Assembly: GCA_023257325.1 (NCBI GenBank) | Contig: JALRCP010000113.1 | Coordinates: forward strand, 1 to 5,280 | Length of the DNA: 5,280 nt | Source of the DNA: Polynucleobacter sp. | Lineage (GTDB): Bacteria > Pseudomonadota > Gammaproteobacteria > Burkholderiales > Burkholderiaceae | Direction of reading: 5' to 3' | Shown here: positions 1 through 5,280 of the stretch, piece by piece | Layout of the letters: every line of letters starts with the position of its first letter | How positions within the stretch are numbered: position 1 is the stretch's first letter | The notes under the pieces: model-generated | Databases searched by the model: none | Seen by the model: only the letters and a program-made list of their open reading frames with translations | Told to the model about the DNA's origin: nothing | Made by a program: the position numbers and the translations under genes

Positions 1-462
1 AATCCATTCAATGCGGTTAGCTGTTAAACCTTCACGCAAAGCTTTGATGATTGGAATACCGCCAGCCACTGCTGCTTCAAAATTAACTGTGACACCCTTG
101 GCTTGAGCCGCTGCAAAAATCTCATTGCCATGAACTGCCAAAAGAGCTTTGTTCGCTGTCACGACATGCTTGCCATTCTGAATAGCCGCCAAAACCAATT
201 CTTTCGCAATGCCATAGCCACCAATTAATTCAACCACCACATCAATTTCTGGATTATTCACCACCTGCTTGGCATCACTCACCACTTTGGCGCGACCTTT
301 GACCAATTCTTCAGCACGTTGAGTGTTGAGGTCAGCGACCGTATGAATCTGAATACCACGGCCTGCACGACGCGTGATCTCTTCTTGATTACGCTCCAAA
401 ACTGTAAAAACACCACCACCAACGGTACCAATGCCCAATAGGCCAACTTGAATAGGTTTCAT
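1..462 (-). CDS. hom: Homoserine dehydrogenase, N-terminal 154 residues (cut by left edge)
   Basis: Reduces L-aspartate 4-semialdehyde to L-homoserine with NAD(P)H, at the branch to threonine and methionine; cytoplasmic. I read it on the minus strand from an ATG at 462-460, beginning MKPIQVGLLGIGTVGGG. The frame stays open for 154 codons to the window edge. Visible features are the Rossmann dinucleotide-binding loop GIGTVG (residues 10-15), the TANKALLA motif (102-109) with the conserved lysine K105, and the start of the catalytic domain at FEAAVAGGIPIIKALREGL (128-146). The family is usually about 430-440 residues, so the rest of the catalytic domain and any C-terminal ACT domain lie off the left edge. 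It starts 34 bases after the alaT stop on the same strand, so the two are probably co-transcribed. The ribosome-binding site is weak (AGAG about nine bases upstream). The family call is very secure. Confidence 0.96.
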   Translation of the reverse strand, partial: MKPIQVGLLGIGTVGGGVFTVLERNQEEITRRAGRGIQIHTVADLNTQRAEELVKGRAKVVSDAKQVVNNPEIDVVVELIGGYGIAKELVLAAIQNGKHVVTANKALLAVHGNEIFAAAQAKGVTVNFEAAVAGGIPIIKALREGLTANRIEWI

Positions 463-496
463 GAATAAATACTCTGACTAATGAACTATAAAAAGG

Positions 497-1726
497 TTAC
501 TGCTTGCCGTATTTTTGACGATAACGCTCTAAGAACTTCGCCAAACGGGCAATCGCTTCGCGCAAGACATCTTCGTGAGGCAAGAACACAATGCGGAAAT
601 GATCAGGTTTAGGCCAATTAAAGCCGCTACCCTGAACCAACAAGACTTTTTCCTCACGCAACAAACTGGCAATGAACTCTTGATCATTGGCAATTGGATA
701 CATGTTTGGATCTAATTTGGGAAATAAATACAAGGCAGCTTTGGGTTTGACACAAGTAACACCCGGTATTTTGGTGACCAACTCCCAAGCCAAATCGCGT
801 TGACGACGTAAACGACCCCCCTCGGCGACCAAGTCATTGATGCTTTGATAACCACCCAAAGCTGTTTGAATTGCAAACTGCCCTGGCACGTTCGCACACA
901 AACGCATGGAAGACAACATATTCAAGCCTTCAATGTAATCCTTGGCACCACTTTTATCGCCTGATACCACCATCCAACCCGAACGGTAACCACACGAACG
1001 ATAGTTTTTAGACAATCCGTTGAAAGTAACCGTCACCACATCTGTGGACAAGGCGCCAATCGAAGTGTGTTTTTCACCATCGAACAAGGTTTTATCGTAG
1101 ATTTCATCGGCAAAAATAATCAAGCCATGTTCACGCGCCACAGCAATAATTTCTTGGAGCACGACATCACTGTACAAGGCGCCCGTTGGATTATTAGGGT
1201 TAATCACCACAATCGCTTTGGTGTTAGGGGTAATCTTGGCTTTGATGTCAGCAATATCTGGTGCCCAATCTTTTGACTCATCGCACAAATAGTGTTTGGG
1301 GGTTCCACCAGACAAGCTCACAGCTGCTGTCCACAACGGATAGTCTGGGGCAGGCACCAAGACTTCATCGCCTGCATTCAGCAAAGCATTCATGGCCAAA
1401 ACAATCAACTCTGAAACGCCATTACCCGTGTAAATATCATCCAGGGTCACACCTTGAATGCCTTTTTCTTGGCAGTAATGCATGATTGCTTTACGCGCCG
1501 AGAAAATACCTTTGGAATCTGAGTAAGCCGCTGAATTGGGCAAATTGCGAATCATGTCTAACTGAATTTCTTCAGGGGGATCAAAACCAAAAACACCCAC
1601 ATTACCAATATTGAGTTTGATGATTTTTTGACCCTCTTCCTCCATTTGCTGAGCAAGCTCAAGCACAGGCCCACGAATGTCGTAGCAAACGTTATTTAAT
1701 TTCGAGGATTTTTTAATTTCTTTCAC
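497..1726 (-). CDS. alaT: Alanine/2-oxoacid aminotransferase, PLP-dependent (AlaT-like)
   Basis: Class I/II fold-type I PLP aminotransferase, expected to interconvert pyruvate plus glutamate with alanine plus 2-oxoglutarate in the cytoplasm. The protein resembles E. coli AlaT from end to end (SSKLNNVCYDIRGPV near the start, DYPLWTAAVSLSGG, MRLCANVPGQFAIQTALGGYQ). Numbering from the longer GTG start at 1735, I see NPNNPTG (179-185), FADEIYDK (208-215) with PLP-binding D210 and Y213, the Schiff-base lysine K243 in GLSKNYR, and the carboxylate-binding R381 in HFRIV. There are two in-frame GTG starts, at 1735 (412 residues) and 1726 (409 residues). I prefer 1726. It gives MKEIKKSSKL, which aligns without a gap to MSPIEKSSKL of E. 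coli AlaT, and GTGAT just upstream can pair with the 16S rRNA tail. The gene leads into hom and diverges from the Mth938-family gene. Its promoter is unclear: TATAGT (complement of 1754-1759) is the best -10 candidate, but it has no good -35. Confidence 0.94.
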   Translation of the reverse strand: MKEIKKSSKLNNVCYDIRGPVLELAQQMEEEGQKIIKLNIGNVGVFGFDPPEEIQLDMIRNLPNSAAYSDSKGIFSARKAIMHYCQEKGIQGVTLDDIYTGNGVSELIVLAMNALLNAGDEVLVPAPDYPLWTAAVSLSGGTPKHYLCDESKDWAPDIADIKAKITPNTKAIVVINPNNPTGALYSDVVLQEIIAVAREHGLIIFADEIYDKTLFDGEKHTSIGALSTDVVTVTFNGLSKNYRSCGYRSGWMVVSGDKSGAKDYIEGLNMLSSMRLCANVPGQFAIQTALGGYQSINDLVAEGGRLRRQRDLAWELVTKIPGVTCVKPKAALYLFPKLDPNMYPIANDQEFIASLLREEKVLLVQGSGFNWPKPDHFRIVFLPHEDVLREAIARLAKFLERYRQKYGKQ

Positions 1727-1736
1727 AATAATCACT

Positions 1737-1767
1737 TAAAGTCTTATAGGAACACTATAAAGTCTTA
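1737..1767. repeat. Direct repeat of TAAAGTCTTA in the divergent promoter region
   Basis: TAAAGTCTTA occurs at 1737-1746 and again at 1758-1767 with no mismatches. The copies are offset by 21 bases, two turns of B-DNA, so both present the same face of the helix. They lie between the divergent alaT and Mth938-family starts, upstream of the plus-strand -10 box at 1775 and over the likely alaT promoter. This geometry suits a regulator binding two half-sites. No regulator is identified, and an AT-rich gap makes some chance repetition likely. Confidence 0.4.
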
Positions 1768-1774
1768 ATTTATC

Positions 1775-1780
1775 TATAAT
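1775..1780 (+). promoter_or_regulatory. Consensus -10 box (TATAAT) for the Mth938-family gene
   Basis: An exact sigma-70 -10 hexamer TATAAT lies 34 bases before the GTG start at 1815. The predicted transcription start is near 1787. No recognisable -35 is present at 16-18 bases spacing (ACACTA or similar), and there is no TG extension, so the promoter may be weak or need an activator. The 10-bp direct repeat lies just upstream and in the spacer. Confidence 0.45.
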
Positions 1781-1814
1781 TTTGTAATTATGACAGAGCC
1801 TGAGGGCGATTGAC

Positions 1815-2192
1815 GTGAAACTACAACCGGATCAACAACCTAGCCTCAACACAGTTTCTGCTTACGGCCCCAATTACATAGAAATCAACGCCCAACGCTA
1901 TGATTCTTCAGTCATTGTCAGCCCAGATGGCCCTGTTCTAGATTGGGCCTGCAGTCGATTTGAGGACTTACAAATCAAGGATTTTGAACAAATTGCCGCT
2001 CAAAAACCTGCAGTGGTCATTCTGGGGAGCGGTAAAACCATTCGATTCCCTCGCCCAGAAATCCTTCAGCCTTTGATTCAAGCCAAGATTGGCATTGAGA
2101 CCATGGATCTTCAAGCTGCCTGCCGAACATACAACGTCTTGATGGGTGAAGGCAGAAACGTGATTGCGGCCCTCCTCATCGAAAAGTCATAA
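1815..2192 (+). CDS. Mth938-like (DUF498) domain protein, 125 aa
   Basis: Small soluble protein of the Mth938/DUF498 family, related to mitochondrial complex I assembly factor NDUFAF3. The bacterial role is not established and no enzymatic activity can be assigned. The single domain fills nearly the whole protein: the strand region YIEINAQRYDSSVIVSP (21-37), the glycine turn VVILGSGKTIRFP (67-79), and the conserved C-terminal signature GIETMDLQAACRTYNVLM (93-110) followed by GEGRNVIAALL. There is no signal peptide or membrane segment. It starts at GTG, with GAGGG nine to ten bases upstream as a plausible ribosome-binding site. The ATG at 1790 is out of frame. The peroxiredoxin gene follows after 75 bases with no convincing terminator between (only an A/T-only hairpin near 2191-2206), so read-through into it is possible. 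Confidence 0.88.
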   Translation: MKLQPDQQPSLNTVSAYGPNYIEINAQRYDSSVIVSPDGPVLDWACSRFEDLQIKDFEQIAAQKPAVVILGSGKTIRFPRPEILQPLIQAKIGIETMDLQAACRTYNVLMGEGRNVIAALLIEKS

Positions 2193-2216
2193 AAAAATAG
2201 TTTTTCCACACAACTC

Positions 2217-2225
2217 TGATATAAA
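2217..2225 (+). promoter_or_regulatory. Extended -10 promoter for the peroxiredoxin gene
   Basis: TGATATAAA at 2217-2225 matches an extended -10 element (TGn followed by TATAAA). The -35 position is poor (ATAGTT at 2197-2202 with a 17-base spacer), which extended -10 promoters tolerate. The predicted transcription start is near 2232, giving a leader of about 36 bases. The start falls inside the palindrome at 2226-2249. Confidence 0.45.
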
Positions 2226-2249
2226 TATGTTTAATACACATTAAACATA
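2226..2249. promoter_or_regulatory. 10-bp-arm palindrome at the peroxiredoxin start site, possible operator
   Basis: The arms TATGTTTAAT and ATTAAACATA are perfect reverse complements separated by ACAC, 24 bases in all. The site begins directly after the predicted -10 box and covers the predicted transcription start, where a bound repressor would block initiation. The core TTAAT-N4-ATTAA has the spacing of FNR/CRP-family sites (TTGAT-N4-ATCAA) but lacks the G/C bases that FNR contacts. It does not resemble an OxyR site. It could instead form a weak 5' hairpin in the mRNA. Confidence 0.5.
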
Positions 2250-2267
2250 AAAATATCTGGAGACTGA

Positions 2268-2732
2268 ATGACTGTTGCACTCGGAAAACCCATCCCCCAT
2301 TTTGAAATACCAGCCACGAGTGGTTTGGTATTTAGCCCATCAGCCTGTCTGGGTCGCAAAGTGGTGATGTATTTCTACCCCAAAGATTCAACCCCAGGTT
2401 GCACCGTGGAATCTATGGAGTTTAGAGACGCCATTGATGATTTCACGCGAGCCAATACTCTGATTGTTGGCATTTCTCGTGACAATCTCAAATCTCATGA
2501 GAACTTCAAAAGAAAGATTGAGTTGCCCTTTGAATTGCTCGCAGATACCGAGGAAACCCTATGTCAGTTATTTGGGGTCATGAAAATGAAGAACATGTAT
2601 GGCAAGCAAGTCCGCGGGATTGAACGCAGTACTTTCTTAATTGATGAGGCAGGTGTATTGCGTCACGAATGGCGTGGACTCAAGATTCCCGGTCACGTTC
2701 AAGATGTTTTGAAGGCTGCCATCGCTTTATGA
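2268..2732 (+). CDS. bcp: BCP/PrxQ-type peroxiredoxin (thiol peroxidase), 154 aa
   Basis: Reduces hydrogen peroxide and organic hydroperoxides in the cytoplasm using a peroxidatic cysteine. The protein has the thioredoxin-fold AhpC/TSA layout and the usual BCP length. The active site is in YPKDSTPGCTVESMEFRD (37-54), with P38, T42 and peroxidatic C45 in the PxxxTxxC motif, plus the conserved active-site arginine R120 in IERSTFLID. Position 50, where E. coli BCP has its resolving cysteine, is methionine. The other cysteines are C27 and C99; C99 corresponds to a cysteine of E. coli BCP that is not the usual resolving one. This suggests a 1-Cys mechanism that relies on an external thiol. The ATG start is well supported by GGAG five bases upstream. 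The gene has its own putative promoter with a palindrome at the start site, and a terminator follows 65 bases after the stop. Confidence 0.95.
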   Translation: MTVALGKPIPHFEIPATSGLVFSPSACLGRKVVMYFYPKDSTPGCTVESMEFRDAIDDFTRANTLIVGISRDNLKSHENFKRKIELPFELLADTEETLCQLFGVMKMKNMYGKQVRGIERSTFLIDEAGVLRHEWRGLKIPGHVQDVLKAAIAL

Positions 2733-2797
2733 TTGCAATGTCATAAAAATTAGGATAAGTTATCACCTAGATGCACAAAAATACCTTTACCTCAATG

Positions 2798-2830
2798 ACC
2801 GCCACCCCACCAGGTAGGCGGTTTTTTCTT
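2798..2830 (+). terminator. Intrinsic terminator between bcp and the PIN-PhoH gene
   Basis: ACCGCC (2798-2803) pairs with GGCGGT (2817-2822), extended by ACC with GGT across a single bulged A (2816), and closed by a six-base loop. Six T then CTT follow. It most simply ends bcp transcription. It lies only 18 bases before the PIN-PhoH start codon, so it could also act as an attenuator if that gene's promoter is upstream of the hairpin. Confidence 0.8.
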
Positions 2831-2848
2831 TATTAGGAGACCTCCGGA

Positions 2849-4528
2849 ATGCCTCTGCCACCCATCCCAACTCAAGCAGCCGATAAAGTCAACATCAGTC
2901 GTCAACCCAAAGCAGATTTAAAAAAGCGACCCAAAAGAATTGAAGTTGAGGAAGTTGAAGAAGTAACAGAATTAGCAGATGGTTCAAATGCATACGATCT
3001 AGAAGTAGAGAGCTCACAATCATTGGCAGACATCGCCATTGAAAAAATGAGAGCCCCTAGTAAGCAGACAAAAAAATCCGCTGGGAATACCAGCAAATCG
3101 TCTGCACGTGTTCGTAAGATTCCTGATGATGGCATCATTCGCCTCTTTGTTCTTGATACCAACGTATTGATGCACGACCCATCAGCCTTATTCCGGTTTG
3201 AAGAGCACGATGTGTATCTGCCCATGATGACCTTAGAGGAATTAGATAATCATAAAAAAGGTATGAGTGAAGTGGCTCGCAACGCTCGTACCGTGAGTCG
3301 CTCCCTAGATCAATTGGTTGCCAATACCAGTGGTGTTTTAGAAGAAGGCATCCCTTTAAATAAGCTAGGCAATAAAGATGCCACTGGCAATCTTTATTTC
3401 CAAGTTCAACTCAATAGCATCACCCTTCCAGATGGTTTGCCTACTGGCAAGGCTGACAACATGATTTTGGGTGTTGTGCGCGAACTTCAGCAAAGTCGTA
3501 AAGACCGACAAGTGGTCTTGGTATCTAAAGATATCAATATGCGTATCAAAGCCCGTGCACTGGGATTGCCTGCTGAAGATTATTTCAACGATCAGGTCTT
3601 AGAAGATCGTGACTTGATGTACTCAGGGGTTTTACAACTGCCTGTTGATTTTTGGCCCAAACATGGCAAAGACATGGAGAGTTGGAGCGACGCAAAATCC
3701 GGCACGATGTATTACCGAGTGACCGGACCAACTGTCGCCCAAATGATGGTCAACCAATTTGTCTATCAAGAAAACTCTGATGGTGGCACGCCTTTTTATG
3801 CTCAAGTTAGAGAAGTTCAGGGACGCACCGCATTGTTGCAAACATTGCGAGACTTTTCCCATCAAAAAAATAATGTCTGGAGCGTGACCGCTCGCAATCG
3901 CGAACAAAATTTCGCCATGAATTTATTGATGAACCCAGACATTGACTTTGTCACTTTATTGGGTCAAGCGGGCACCGGTAAAACACTCTTGGCCCTAGCG
4001 GCTGCCTTGGAGCAAGTGCTTGATAGCAAACGTTACAACGAAATCATTATCACTCGAGCCACAGTTCCTGTGGGCGAAGACATTGGCTTCTTACCAGGTA
4101 CTGAAGAAGAAAAGATGCAACCTTGGATGGGCGCGTTTGATGACAACTTAGAGGTACTTCATCGCAATGAGGATGGCGCTGGTGAATGGGGACGAGCAGC
4201 AACCCAAGAACTGATTCGTTCACGCATCAAGGTCAAGAGCATGAACTTCATGCGAGGTCGTACGTTCGTTAGCAAGTTTGTGATCATTGATGAAGCACAA
4301 AACTTAACTCCTAAACAAATGAAGACCTTGGTGACCCGTGCAGGGCCAGGCACCAAGATAGTTTGTTTGGGTAACATCGCTCAGATTGATACACCCTACT
4401 TAACTGAGGGCTCATCAGGATTAACCTACGTAGTGGATCGCTTTAAAGGCTGGCGTCACAGTGGTCATGTGACCTTAGCGCGTGGCGAACGCTCTCGCCT
4501 TGCAGATCATGCGGCTGACGCACTTTAA
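2849..4528 (+). CDS. phoH2: PIN domain-PhoH ATPase fusion protein (PhoH2-like), 559 aa
   Basis: A predicted RNA-processing enzyme that joins a PIN ribonuclease to a PhoH P-loop ATPase. Mycobacterial proteins of this architecture (PhoH2) are reported to be RNA helicase-ribonucleases. Residues 1-95 are a charged, low-complexity stretch, acidic at 31-41 (EVEEVEEVTE) and lysine-rich at 72-90, and are probably disordered. The PIN domain spans about 97-260, with LFVLDTNVLMHD (D103), TLEELDNHKKG (E130/E131), ADNMILG (D203) and SKDINMRIKA (D228), so the acidic metal-binding set appears intact. The PhoH domain covers about 345-559: Walker A GQAGTGKT (372-379), TRATVPVGEDIGFLPG (402-417), Walker B VIIDEAQN (478-485), a sensor-like GNIAQID (508-514), and the C-terminal LARGERSRLADHAADAL. 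The ATG start is supported by AGGAG nine bases upstream. Terminators lie on both sides, so it is probably monocistronic. No convincing Pho box precedes it. Confidence 0.95.
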   Translation: MPLPPIPTQAADKVNISRQPKADLKKRPKRIEVEEVEEVTELADGSNAYDLEVESSQSLADIAIEKMRAPSKQTKKSAGNTSKSSARVRKIPDDGIIRLFVLDTNVLMHDPSALFRFEEHDVYLPMMTLEELDNHKKGMSEVARNARTVSRSLDQLVANTSGVLEEGIPLNKLGNKDATGNLYFQVQLNSITLPDGLPTGKADNMILGVVRELQQSRKDRQVVLVSKDINMRIKARALGLPAEDYFNDQVLEDRDLMYSGVLQLPVDFWPKHGKDMESWSDAKSGTMYYRVTGPTVAQMMVNQFVYQENSDGGTPFYAQVREVQGRTALLQTLRDFSHQKNNVWSVTARNREQNFAMNLLMNPDIDFVTLLGQAGTGKTLLALAAALEQVLDSKRYNEIIITRATVPVGEDIGFLPGTEEEKMQPWMGAFDDNLEVLHRNEDGAGEWGRAATQELIRSRIKVKSMNFMRGRTFVSKFVIIDEAQNLTPKQMKTLVTRAGPGTKIVCLGNIAQIDTPYLTEGSSGLTYVVDRFKGWRHSGHVTLARGERSRLADHAADAL

Positions 4529-4542
4529 TTTTCAATTGATTC

Positions 4543-4576
4543 AGAAGGCGAGGAAGTTCTCGCCTTCTTTTTATTT
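4543..4576 (+). terminator. Strong intrinsic terminator after the PIN-PhoH gene
   Basis: AGAAGGCGAG (4543-4552) pairs perfectly with CTCGCCTTCT (4559-4568) around a six-base loop, followed by a T-rich tail (TTTTTATTT). It begins 15 bases after the PIN-PhoH stop. It also argues that the next gene starts downstream of the hairpin, not at the in-frame ATGs at 4482 or 4509. Confidence 0.92.
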
Positions 4577-4610
4577 GAATCATGAAGAAGTCTATCAAGA
4601 CAAATTAAGT

Positions 4611-5105
4611 GTGTCCCAGTCCAGTAAACGGACTTTTTTGGTATTGGGGCTGACTGGCTTACTGTCAGCGTGCGCCATGATGCCTCGCTTTTCTGCCCTA
4701 CCTGATTTTGATCAAGAGGTCAGCGTCGGACTAGAGGATATATCGATTGCAGCAATTGGTTTGGTGGGGGTTCCCTATCGCTATGGTGGCAATACTCCCA
4801 AAGGGGGCTTTGATTGCAGTGGTTTGATCGGCTATGTGTATAAAAATGCTGTAAACAAACAAATGCCACGCACCACCGATGAAATCGGTAAAGTAGGCAT
4901 CTCTTTAGGCAATCAAACACCCGCTCCTGGTGACTTGGTCTTTTTTAATACCCAAGGTGGTCCTCACTCTCATGTGGGTATCTACGTTGGCAAGGGACGC
5001 TTTGTGCATGCTCCATCCAAAGGAGGCACCGTGCGTTTAGAAAAAATTACCTCACCTTATTGGTCAAAACGTTATACAGAGGCGCGGCGAGTTGTGTCCA
5101 AATAA
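4611..5105 (+). CDS. NlpC/P60-family lipoprotein, predicted peptidoglycan endopeptidase, 164 aa
   Basis: A predicted cell-wall hydrolase of the Spr/MepS-like NlpC/P60 type, which cleaves peptide cross-links in peptidoglycan. I start it at GTG 4611. This gives MSQSSKRTFLVLGLTGLLSAC, a compact lipoprotein signal with basic SSKR, a hydrophobic core and lipobox LSAC with lipidated C21. The +2 residue is alanine, which suggests outer-membrane sorting. The reading frame extends upstream to ATGs at 4482 and 4509, but those overlap the PIN-PhoH gene and would put the terminator inside the coding region. The NlpC/P60 domain covers about 45-160. The catalytic cysteine C69 is in GGFDCSGLIGYVY, H121 is in HSHVGIYVG, and the probable third polar residue is H133 in FVHAPS; PGDLVFF (106-112) is typical. 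The ribosome-binding site is weak. No clear promoter is seen between the terminator and the start, so its transcription is unexplained. The gene converges with the PiT permease. Confidence 0.9.
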   Translation: MSQSSKRTFLVLGLTGLLSACAMMPRFSALPDFDQEVSVGLEDISIAAIGLVGVPYRYGGNTPKGGFDCSGLIGYVYKNAVNKQMPRTTDEIGKVGISLGNQTPAPGDLVFFNTQGGPHSHVGIYVGKGRFVHAPSKGGTVRLEKITSPYWSKRYTEARRVVSK

Positions 5106-5140
5106 AAAAGCCTGAGCGTTCAATTAACTCAGGCTTTTTT
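5104..5140. terminator. Bidirectional intrinsic terminator between convergent genes
   Basis: A perfect 13-bp inverted repeat: AAAAAAGCCTGAG (5104-5116) pairs with CTCAGGCTTTTTT (5128-5140) around an 11-base loop. The A-tract on one arm and T-tract on the other give a GC stem followed by a U-tract in both directions. It overlaps the lipoprotein stop codon and lies 15 bases beyond the permease stop, so it should serve both genes. Confidence 0.92.
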
Positions 5141-5155
5141 CATGGGAATACTTTT

Positions 5156-5280
5156 TTAAAGTACTTGTTTACCTACCCACCATGCGGCAGCGGCCATTAA
5201 GCCAGAGGCTGGAATGGTCAAAATCCAAGCCCAAACAATGCTGCCCGCCAAACCCCATCGTACAGAAGACATTCTTCTGG
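5156..5280 (-). CDS. PiT-family inorganic phosphate permease, C-terminal 40 residues (cut by right edge)
   Basis: Low-affinity inorganic phosphate transporter of the inner membrane. Only the end is present, read on the minus strand from the right edge to a TAA at 5158-5156. The 40 residues include RRMSSVRWGLAGSIVWAWIL and then TIPASGLMAAAAWWVGKQVL. The pattern VRWG..G.IVWAW.LTIPAS is characteristic of the last transmembrane region of bacterial Pit proteins. The stretch GSIVWAWILTIPASGLMAA is hydrophobic enough to span the membrane. The fragment is too short for the ORF list, but its frame is open to the edge and ends just before the shared terminator. The family call rests on this one motif; pitA versus other Pit paralogues cannot be told. 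Confidence 0.82.
   Translation of the reverse strand, partial: RRMSSVRWGLAGSIVWAWILTIPASGLMAAAAWWVGKQVL

Noticed and set aside
712..1485. Opposite-frame or opposite-strand ORFs of 60-75 codons within alaT
   Set aside because: They lie wholly inside a well-conserved aminotransferase gene, resemble no family I recognise, and read as shadows of its codon structure.
1743..1771. Minus-strand promoter for alaT with -10 TATAAG (complement of 1743-1748)
   Set aside because: It has no -35 match, and transcription would begin almost at the start codon. TATAGT slightly upstream is as likely, so no site was annotated.
2191..2206. A/T hairpin after the Mth938-family stop as a terminator
   Set aside because: The stem is only A-T pairs (AAAAA with TTTTT) with no GC content, too weak for intrinsic termination.
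2738..2761. Possible Pho box before the PIN-PhoH gene (ATGTCAT at 2738-2744)
   Set aside because: Only the first half matches CTGTCAT well. The second half, four bases on, matches at about one position in seven, so phosphate control is not supported despite the gene family name and the nearby phosphate permease.
2836..2845. GGAG/CTCC inverted repeat that might hide the PIN-PhoH ribosome-binding site
   Set aside because: The full pairing leaves a two-base loop, which is sterically not possible. Shorter pairings are only three base pairs.
2902..4377. Antisense ORFs of 72-107 codons within the PIN-PhoH gene
   Set aside because: The sense strand encodes intact, recognisable domains throughout. 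The antisense translations show no domain or ribosome-binding site.
4482..4610. Longer lipoprotein starts at ATG 4482 or 4509
   Set aside because: They overlap the PIN-PhoH coding region, would translate through a strong terminator hairpin, and would bury the lipoprotein signal peptide more than 30 residues inside the protein.

Overview
The window looks like an ordinary piece of a betaproteobacterial chromosome, most likely Burkholderiaceae and plausibly a Polynucleobacter-type organism. The protein families resemble that group, the base composition is moderately AT-rich, intergenic gaps are short, and intrinsic terminators are compact. The genus is inferred from recognition of the proteins, not from a search. 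There are seven genes, two of them cut by the window edges. I see no RNA genes, mobile elements, CRISPR arrays or phage genes, and no novel defence or biosynthetic system.

Left part, minus strand (1-1735): alaT, an alanine/2-oxoacid aminotransferase, is followed 34 bases downstream by the first 154 codons of hom (homoserine dehydrogenase). The two form an amino-acid biosynthesis operon that runs off the left edge. A divergent intergenic region of about 80 bases separates alaT from the plus-strand genes. It holds a consensus -10 box and a 10-bp direct repeat spaced by two helical turns.

Middle, plus strand (1815-2732): a small Mth938/DUF498-family protein with a GTG start is followed by a BCP/PrxQ-type peroxiredoxin. 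The peroxiredoxin has the peroxidatic Cys45 but not the usual resolving cysteine five residues later. It appears to have its own extended -10 promoter, and a 10-bp-arm palindrome sits at the predicted transcription start.

Right part, plus strand (2849-5105): a 559-residue PIN-PhoH fusion (predicted ribonuclease plus ATPase/RNA helicase) lies immediately downstream of an intrinsic terminator and ends before a second, very strong one. Next comes a short NlpC/P60 lipoprotein, a predicted outer-membrane peptidoglycan hydrolase that starts at GTG. It converges on the last 40 codons of a PiT-type phosphate permease on the minus strand, and the two share a symmetrical bidirectional terminator.

The genes look like separate housekeeping units (threonine/methionine and alanine metabolism, peroxide defence, RNA metabolism, cell wall, phosphate uptake), not one system. 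The points most worth a second look are regulatory: the palindrome over the peroxiredoxin start site, the terminator hairpin just before the PIN-PhoH ribosome-binding site, and tiny ORFs that stop at or just before three of the plus-strand genes.
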